The notes below the pieces were generated by a model. The model had not been told where the DNA came from. It saw nothing but the letters and a program-made list of their open reading frames with translations, and made no database searches. Positions 57,785-64,000 of a DNA stretch of 64,000 nucleotides are shown here, piece by piece (within the stretch, counting starts at the first letter, position 1; every line of letters begins with the position of its first letter). The translations under genes were made by a program, and so were the position numbers. This DNA is from JBQQPY01 sp052258065. Its GTDB lineage: Bacteria > Pseudomonadota > Gammaproteobacteria > Enterobacterales > Enterobacteriaceae. Location of the stretch: contig JBQQPY010000002.1 of the NCBI GenBank assembly GCA_052258065.1, positions 744,001-808,000 of the forward strand, written 5' to 3'.

Positions 57785-58320
57785 AAGTCAGGAAAAGCCA
57801 TGATCCTCGTGACCTAGATGTTGATGGGAAATATCTTTCAAAATTCTATATAAAACCTCACGACGCTATCTTTTCATAAGTATAAATTAGAAAAACTCGA
57901 TGGGTTTTTGTCAGTCTCTACAAATCTAAGCAAGAACGCGGTTAATAGACGACGTTTCTTTCGTAATCTTAAGTTAAGGATGTTCTATGGCCATTCATCG
58001 GGCACTTTCCGACAATAAAGAATTTACAGATCGTATTTTTGACTTTCGAAACGCTCATCTACCGAGAAATATGCATTCGACCACTTATCTGCAGAGCTTC
58101 ATAAAGAAGTTTGTCTTAGCCGACCGATGCACTCAGAAACGAATAGTATAATCAAGAAATTTAATAGGCGTATAGAATAGCTGCTGCATAACCACCATTT
58201 TCATTCTAGTAAAGAGCTTGAAATCACACTGCACTGATATATCTGGCTCTACAATCAGGAATTACCTCAATCACTATTCGGTAGTAAAACTGTATTGCAG
58301 TCTATAAAATATTGATAAAA
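57785..58320 (+). mobile_element. IS481-family transposase relic
   Basis: Plus-strand pieces read SRRYLFISI, KNAVNRRRFF, HRALSDNKEFTDRIFDF, an eroded MHSETNSIIKKFNRR.E and FHSSKELEITLH.YI with a QSIKY end. They follow the catalytic and C-terminal part of IS481 transposases in order, with stops. Its 5' third is missing. Confidence 0.65.
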
Positions 58321-58559
58321 AATAAAAACTAAATTACTCAAAAATGAATCATATAACCTTTCGGGATGTAAGAGCGCTATAAACACGGATATTCAGACGA
58401 ATATTCACGATGTGAATTGACTCGAGACTATACAATTATTACAATCCCGCTTCCTTATCCGTTATTCTGGTCATGCGATTAAGGCATCAATCGTTTTTAC
58501 GCTGAGAAGCCAAACGTGTTTACTAATTAGTAGTTATAAAAGTTTAGGTAGAAATCGCT
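58321..58559. other. Leader region of rpmH
   Basis: The rpmH promoter must lie here, but no clear hexamer pair can be picked. dnaA, which faces rpmH in most gammaproteobacteria, is absent, and no cluster of TTATNCACA DnaA boxes is seen. Confidence 0.35.
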
Positions 58560-58703
58560 ATGAAACGCACTTTCCAACCGTCTATATTAAAACGCAACCG
58601 CACCCACGGTTTCCGTGCTCGTATGGCAACGAAGAACGGTCGTCAGGTTTTGGCACGGCGACGCGCGAAAGGCCGTAAACGCCTGACCGTCTCTTCCAAG
58701 TAA
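58560..58703 (+). CDS. rpmH: 50S ribosomal protein L34
   Basis: Short basic ribosomal protein of 47 residues: MKRTFQPSILKRNRTHGFRA at the start and RRRAKGRKRLTVSSK at the end, one serine longer than E. coli L34. It begins the conserved rpmH-rnpA-yidD-yidC-mnmE series and ends 17 bp before rnpA. Confidence 0.96.
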   Translation: MKRTFQPSILKRNRTHGFRARMATKNGRQVLARRRAKGRKRLTVSSK

Positions 58704-58720
58704 AAAATCTTACCCACTAG

Positions 58721-59080
58721 GTGGTTAAGCTTGAATTTCCCCGGAAGTTACGATTGTTAACTCCCAATCATTTTATTTTCGTCTTCCAGAAGGCTAAACG
58801 GGCCGGAACGCCGCATGTCACCATTCTCGCCCGCCTGAACACTCTGGGGCATCCCCGCATCGGTCTTACAGTCTCCAAAAAACATGTAAAACGGGCTCAT
58901 GAACGAAACCGGATCAAGCGCCTCTCGCGCGAAAGTTTCCGCCTACATCAGCACTCTCTGCCCGCCATGGATTTTGTAGTCATTGCTAAAAAAGGCCTGG
59001 CTAATCTGGATAACTATGCCCTGACACAAGCGTTAGAAAAATTATGGCGCCGCCATTGTCGCGACTCTCAAAGCTGCTGA
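58721..59080 (+). CDS. rnpA: Ribonuclease P protein component
   Basis: Protein subunit that helps the RNase P ribozyme mature tRNA 5' ends. It starts at GTG 58721 (VVKLEFPRKLRLLTP) and has 119 residues like E. coli. The RNR signature RAHERNRIKRLSRESFR is intact. Its 3' end overlaps yidD by 37 bp in another frame, as in other enterobacteria. Confidence 0.95.
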   Translation: MVKLEFPRKLRLLTPNHFIFVFQKAKRAGTPHVTILARLNTLGHPRIGLTVSKKHVKRAHERNRIKRLSRESFRLHQHSLPAMDFVVIAKKGLANLDNYALTQALEKLWRRHCRDSQSC

Positions 59081-59301
59081 TCGGGTTGATACGTGGTTAT
59101 CAACTCGTGATCAGCCCGTTGCTAGGATCTCATTGCCGGTTCCGACCCACTTGTTCGCAGTATGGAATTGAGGCGATACACAGGTTTAGTATGTTAAAAG
59201 GCAGTTGGTTGACATTAAAACGCGTATTAAAATGCCACTTTTTGAGCCCAGGTGGCGAAGATCCCGTGCCACCAAAAACCTTCGACAACAGAGAATATTA
59301 A
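59044..59301 (+). CDS. yidD: Membrane protein insertion efficiency factor YidD
   Basis: Small membrane-associated protein of 85 residues, the E. coli length, helping YidC-dependent insertion. The family core ISPLLGSHCRFRPTCSQYGI and VLKCHFLSPGGEDPVP is intact. It overlaps rnpA, and yidC starts 2 bp after its stop. Confidence 0.94.
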   Translation: MAPPLSRLSKLLIGLIRGYQLVISPLLGSHCRFRPTCSQYGIEAIHRFSMLKGSWLTLKRVLKCHFLSPGGEDPVPPKTFDNREY

Positions 59302-59303
59302 CA

Positions 59304-60946
59304 ATGGATCCGCAACGCAATCTTCTTATCATTGCTCTGCTGTTCGTATCGTTCATGATCTGGCAGGCCTGGCAGATAGAGCATTCTCCCAAGCCTACTG
59401 CGCAGAGCATGCAACAGACAGCGAACACTATAGCGGCAGACTTAGAAAAACAGGGCGTGTCGACCAGCAAACAAGGTCAGCTCGTCACGATGAAAACTGA
59501 CGTGCTGTTACTGAAAATCAACACTCGGGGGGGTGACATCGAGCAGGCTTTCCTGCTATCTTATCCCGATAAACTAGATTCTCCGCAGCCTTTTCATTTG
59601 CTGGAAACTGATGCAGAATTTGTCTATCAAGCGCAAAGCGGCTTAACCGGAAAAAACGGTCCAGATAATGCTGTCAACGACGAACGCCCGCTGTATACCA
59701 CCAAGCAGGACACCTATGTTCTCGAGAATAACGAGACCGAATTGCGCTTACCGTTAACCTATACCGCGCTCAACGGCGCGGTATACACGAAGACCTTTAT
59801 CTTAAAACGCAGCGATTTCGCGTTAAATATCAATTATCATATTAATAATGCCAGCAAGCAACCACTTCAGCTAACATTATTCGGTCAACTAAAACAATCT
59901 ATTGATTTGCCTAAGAAGCGCAATATAGGCAGCAGTAACTTTGCGTTGCACACTTACCGTGGCGCGGCTTATTCGACTGACGAAGACAAATATCAGAAGT
60001 ACAGCTTTCAAGATATCAAGAGCGAGAATCTCTCTGTCAGCACTGAGGGTGGCTGGGTCGCCATGCTGCAGCAGTATTTTGCCGCCGCCTGGGTTCCTTT
60101 CACCCAGGGTAAAAACACTTTCTATACCAAGAACTTGGGCAATGGTCAAGCGGTGATTGGTTTTAAATCTGACTCTGTCACCGTCGCAGCCGGCGGCCAA
60201 AGAGAATTGAAAGCCACGTTGTGGCTCGGTCCGGAAATCCAGGACAAGATGGCGGCTATCTCCCCATATCTTGATCTGACGGTCGATTACGGTTGGCTAT
60301 GGTTCATCTCCCAACCGCTGTTCAAGCTTCTAAGATTTATCTACAACTATATCGGTAACTGGGGCTTCTCCATTATTATAATTACCTTTATCGTGCGCGG
60401 CATTATGTATCCGCTGACTAAGGCGCAGTATACCTCGATGGCCAAGATGCGCATGCTGCAGCCGAAACTAGCTGCGATGTGTGAGCGTCTTGGTAATGAT
60501 AAACAGCGCCAAAGCCAGAAAATGATGGAGCTATATAAGTCAGAACAGGTTAATCCACTGGGCGGCTGCCTACCGCTGGTCATCCAGATGCCGATCTTTC
60601 TGGCGCTCTATTACATGCTGTCAGGATCTATTGAATTGCGTCATGCGCCGTTCGCTCTATGGCTTCATGACCTCTCCGCCCAAGATCCCTGCTATATCCT
60701 GCCGGTACTGATGGGCATTACCATGTTCTTTATTCAAAAGATGTCGTCCCCGCCGTCACTGACCCGATACAGCAAAAGATCATGACCTTTATGCCGGCAA
60801 TTTTTACCGTATTCTTCCTGTGGTTCCCGTCGGGTCTGGTCTTATACTATATAGTCAGCAACTTGGTGACTATTATCCAGCAACAGCTTATCTATCGTGG
60901 TCTAGAAAAGAATGGCCTGCACAGCAGGGATAAAAAAGCCAAATAA
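59304..60946 (+). CDS. yidC: Membrane protein insertase YidC, broken by one 1-nt deletion
   Basis: Inserts and folds inner-membrane proteins, alone or with SecYEG. From ATG 59304 (MDPQRNLLIIALLFVSFMIW) the first helix, the periplasmic domain and the core helices (NWGFSIIIITFIVRGIMYPL, QMPIFLALYYML) are fine. At about 60745-60756, after FFIQKMSSP, the frame shifts and stops at 60785. The other frame continues VTDPIQQKIMTFMPAIFTVF and on to KAK at TAA 60946. Total length is one base short of 548 codons (E. coli 548 residues). The cut product would lack the last helices, yet the gene should be essential. Confidence 0.92.
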
Positions 60947-61044
60947 AGGCGCGTGCCCGCCCAAGCCACACTAGCAAGACAGTCATAACCGACAAACTGC
61001 CTTAATTTTCTAACCGCGCTACGCGGCGATAAGTGAGCGCTTAA

Positions 61045-62409
61045 ATGAGCCAGACTGACACCATCATAGCCCTTGCCACTCCGCCCGGACGCGGCGGTGT
61101 CGGCATACTGCGCGTCTCGGGCCCCTTGGTCACTATGGTAGCTCGTGTAGTACTCGGCAAGCTGCCGCAGCCTCGTCAAGCAGAATACCTGCCCTTTCGC
61201 GATAACAACGACACTACGCTCGATCAGGGCATCGCCCTGTTCTTTCCGGGCCCCCATTCTTTTACCGGCGAAGACGTCCTGGAGCTTCAAGGGCACGGCG
61301 GCCCAGTCATCTTAGATCTGTTGCTCCAACATATTGTATCGCTTCCCGACGTGCGCATTGCCCGCCCCGGCGAATTTTCCGAGCGGGCCTTTCTCAATAA
61401 CAAACTGGATCTCGCGCAGGCAGAGGCTATTGCGGACCTTATTGATGCCAGCTCGGTGCAAGCCGCCCGCTCGGCGATCAATTCTCTGCAGGGCGCGTTT
61501 TCGGAGCGCATCCATGCATTAGTAAAAGCGCTAACTAACCTGCGCATCTATGTTGAGGCAGCTATTGACTTTCCCGATGAAGAAATTGATTTCTTCTTAG
61601 ACGGTAAAATTGAAGTCAACATGAATCACGTTATTACCAGCCTTGATAGGGCATGCATCGAAGCACGTCAGGGCAGCCTCCTGCGCGAAGGAATGAAAGT
61701 CGTGATTGCTGGCAAGCCAAACGCCGGCAAATCCAGTCTGTTAAACGCGCTTGCCAGACGTGAGGTCGCCATCGTTACTGCTATCGCGGGCACGACACGC
61801 GACGTGTTACGTGAAAATATCCATCTGGATGGTATGCCGCTGCATATTATTGATACCGCCGGCCTGCGTGATCCCAGCAACGAAGTGGAGCGGATCGGTA
61901 TTGAGCGTGCCTGGCGTGAAATTGAACAGGCGGATCATGTGCTGCTGATGGTAGACGGCTCCACTATCCCCATTAGCAACCCAGATATACTTTGGCCCGC
62001 GTTCATCGCTCGTTTACCGCCTGGCATGCGGGTTACGATCGTGCGCAATAAAGCCGACCTCACCGGCGAAAGCATTGCTATTAGCGAGATAAGCGGTTAC
62101 TCACTCATTACCCTATCTGCTAAGTCCGGGGTCGGCGTGGACCTGCTGCGTACCCATTTGAAACAGAGCATTGGCTTTATCGGCAGTACCGAGGGAAGCT
62201 TTTTAGCTCGTCGACGCCATCTGGACGCACTAGCAAGCGCCGCCATCCATTTACAGCAGGGGAAAGAACAGTTAATGAGCGCTAACTCAGGAGAGTTGCT
62301 AGCGGAAGAGTTGCGGCTGGCGCAACAGGCATTGTGTGAAATCACTGGTGAATTCAGGTCCGATGACTTACTCTGCAAAATTTTCTCCAGATTCTGTATC
62401 GGCAAGTAA
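61045..62409 (+). CDS. mnmE: tRNA modification GTPase MnmE
   Basis: GTPase that with MnmG adds carboxymethylaminomethyl groups to wobble uridines. The 454 residues equal E. coli MnmE (TrmE). An N-terminal folate domain (ATPPGRGGVGILRVSG) precedes the G domain with GKPNAGKSSLLN, DTAGLRD and NKAD; the catalytic C-terminus FCIGK is present. Intact, 98 bp after yidC. Confidence 0.97.
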   Translation: MSQTDTIIALATPPGRGGVGILRVSGPLVTMVARVVLGKLPQPRQAEYLPFRDNNDTTLDQGIALFFPGPHSFTGEDVLELQGHGGPVILDLLLQHIVSLPDVRIARPGEFSERAFLNNKLDLAQAEAIADLIDASSVQAARSAINSLQGAFSERIHALVKALTNLRIYVEAAIDFPDEEIDFFLDGKIEVNMNHVITSLDRACIEARQGSLLREGMKVVIAGKPNAGKSSLLNALARREVAIVTAIAGTTRDVLRENIHLDGMPLHIIDTAGLRDPSNEVERIGIERAWREIEQADHVLLMVDGSTIPISNPDILWPAFIARLPPGMRVTIVRNKADLTGESIAISEISGYSLITLSAKSGVGVDLLRTHLKQSIGFIGSTEGSFLARRRHLDALASAAIHLQQGKEQLMSANSGELLAEELRLAQQALCEITGEFRSDDLLCKIFSRFCIGK

Positions 62410-62599
62410 ATTTAGGCTTATAAACGTCCACTTTCTTGCTCTCATATAGGCAAATTACTTAATTTTGATTACACCATGTGGACTGAGAATAAAACCTCTG
62501 TATCGCAACTTTTCTCTGAATTATTGGCAAATTTAGTCTATGAAGACTAGGCTGCATTCTACTCTAATTCTTCGCGAATCCGTTCTCAATTCTTAAATT
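62410..62599. other. Spacer downstream of mnmE
   Basis: AT-rich, with no gene or clear terminator seen. Confidence 0.35.
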
Positions 62600-63595
62600 A
62601 GAAGTTTTTACGACTGGTGTCAGATTACATATTCAAGCTTTAATAAAGACGCTTGAGCTTGATAGAGGCGTTATCAGTAAAGCAAACCCATAACGCCTTG
62701 TCTTGATTTGGCGAGAAAGCTGAGTACAACAAACTTAGGCTGTGGATGTTTAGATTGTCTATGCCCCGACTGTGGTATGCGGCAGGATATTGTGCTTAGA
62801 TATCTCTAAGAAAGTGAGAACAATCACGTCGGGTTCTATGCTTATTCTATGCCTAGTCACTGCTCATTCACTTTTGTTAGCCGACGATCCGACAACAGCT
62901 CACTGACTATTAAGTCAATCAGAGATCCCGAGGTCTTTGTGTTCATCATTCTCTCGAACAGGCTTTCCTTGCCGCAACGGTAGCGCTACGCGTGTATATC
63001 AAGTCAATTGAGGAGGGCTTTCATCTATGCAAAATACCGGATGTATTAGATTCATAGGGCTAATCAGCCACGTCTAGGATATTCTCAATAGCGGAAACGA
63101 ATTCAACATTAGTTTCTTATGACATAACCCAGTCAAACTTCGTCTATGGTTTCGTTTCGTTTTTAGTGTAAGCTCTACTTTTTATGCGAGATTGCTTGAA
63201 CGCATTGCAGTTCTATAGCTTTATCCCAAAGTAATTGCAAGGCTAACTTTTCCTGAAATTCTGGCTGCTCTTGCCGCTTAACCCAATTCAATGCTCTGCG
63301 ACATCACCATCCACAATTCGGCTATATACCCGTTTGCTTAATTTACGGCTCAGGATTGCCTTAAGCTCTTCTTCGATAAAACAACGCTTAACTTGATTTT
63401 GTGGGCAGCTATTTGCACAATCTCGGCTAACGCCTCGCCGCTCGATTACTGACATGTCTAATTAAAGTAGCAAAATTTAAAAAATCAATGCATTCACAAC
63501 TTTCTGTTCGGCATGCCTTCCCTTTCTAGACCAACGATTTGAGTTGCGTTCTTTCTTCAGACATAAGGATAATCGTGTTAATAGGCTTATCTTAG
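62600..63595 (-). mobile_element. IS630-family element relic, most complete copy
   Basis: Minus codons start at about 63573 with MSEERTQLKSLV, then RGKACRTESCECIDFLNF, a KRVYSRIVDGDV-like part, an eroded TLKTKRNHRRSLTGL and VFCIDESPPQL near 63025 with PLRQGKPVRE. The 3' flank to 62600 is shared by four other copies. Stops are spread all along. It serves as the reference for the other relics of this type. Confidence 0.75.
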
Positions 63596-63839
63596 GAGAT
63601 CATAGAGCCACAGTTTTTGTGCGTCAGCCTCCTCTTCTCACAATTGCAAAATCCGATTTAATCAGATTTTTCATTCTTATTAATGTCAAGTTCTCTGACG
63701 GGAAGTGATAAAATCACTAGCAGTTCTTCTCTATTTTTCTCTAGTTTTTTCATCACTGCAAGATATTTCGCTGCAAATATCGCCAATAAAATATTAAACC
63801 GTTATTTTAACCTAAATTATAGGAATAAAGAAAAAATCA
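63596..63839. other. AT-rich spacer
   Basis: No gene or relic assigned. Confidence 0.35.
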
Positions 63840-64000
63840 GGTGCGAAATGATGACTTAAAAAGCCATCAGCCTGGTTACCTCCATGTTGATGTAAAATAT
63901 CTTCTACAAACACCAAATAAAAACCTCATGCTGTTATCTTTTCGTAGGTATAGATTGAACGACTCGATAGATTTTATCAATCTCTATAAAGTTAAGACTT
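63840..64000 (+). mobile_element. IS481-family transposase relic, cut by window end
   Basis: Plus codons read KSHQPGYLHVDVKYLLQTPN then KNLMLLSFRR with the YDSI patch, the catalytic-domain start of the IS481 transposase (YEPGYLHVDVKYLPQMPDE). The rest lies beyond the window. Confidence 0.6.

Noticed and set aside
1..64000. CRISPR array, prophage, toxin-antitoxin or other defence system
   Set aside because: No regularly spaced repeats, phage structural genes or paired toxin-antitoxin frames were seen; repeats are all IS relics.
1..64000. tRNA or rRNA genes in the gaps
   Set aside because: I looked for T-loop (GTTCGA) and acceptor-stem pairs and rRNA signatures by eye and found none; a covariance search such as tRNAscan would be needed for certainty.

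Overview
The window comes from the chromosome of a reduced gammaproteobacterial endosymbiont. Its proteins align closely with Enterobacterales versions, and gene order follows the E. coli / Sodalis backbone: a complete dcw cell-wall and division block, prfB-lysS, recJ next to xerD and dsbC relics, yecD-yecE-yecN-cmoA-cmoB, pgk-fbaA, ubiK/ribB, and rpmH-rnpA-yidD-yidC-mnmE. By hand count only about 60% of the window is intact coding sequence. The rest is AT-rich decayed DNA holding recognisable pseudogenes and insertion-sequence relics. I infer a Sodalis-allied insect symbiont in mid-reduction, for example of the mealybug type; no species call can be made from sequence reading alone.

Layout. 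1-1379 is the 5' part of dnaK with its heat-shock promoter. 1380-7784 holds no intact gene, only a talB relic and IS630, IS481 and IS1595 debris. guaC and coaE (7.8-9.6 kb) are followed by a second graveyard with a zapD relic, an IS1595 scrap and a possible group II intron relic. From 12.2 to 33.0 kb lies the minus-strand division and envelope block, in reverse map order: secA, secM relic, lpxC, ftsZ, ftsA, ftsQ, ddlB scar, murC, murG, ftsW, murD, mraY, murF, murE, ftsI, ftsL, rsmH, mraZ relic. A DciA-like gene runs the other way between secM and lpxC. Next come lysS, prfB, recJ and relics of dsbC and xerD. Islands of functional genes then alternate with debris: ygfZ, a HAD phosphatase, yecN-cmoA-cmoB, pgk-fbaA, hldE, ubiK/ribB, and finally rpmH to mnmE.

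Function. The retained set covers chaperone, protein export and insertion (SecA, YidC), lipid A and LPS core (LpxC, HldE), peptidoglycan synthesis and septation, translation (LysS, RF2, L34, RNase P protein), tRNA modification (CmoA, CmoB, MnmE, YgfZ support), lower glycolysis, CoA and riboflavin steps. Regulators and accessory factors have been lost preferentially: SecM, MraZ, ZapD, DsbC, XerD and the FMN riboswitch core.

Most notable signal. Five otherwise full-length genes (murE, prfB, recJ, hldE, yidC) are each exactly one nucleotide short of an open frame, and the downstream codons are still conserved. ddlB has been almost precisely deleted. This is either a burst of very recent frameshifts (possibly rescued by slippage or host supply) or deletion-type sequencing error. 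I found no CRISPR array, prophage, rRNA or tRNA gene, and no convincing new multi-gene system.
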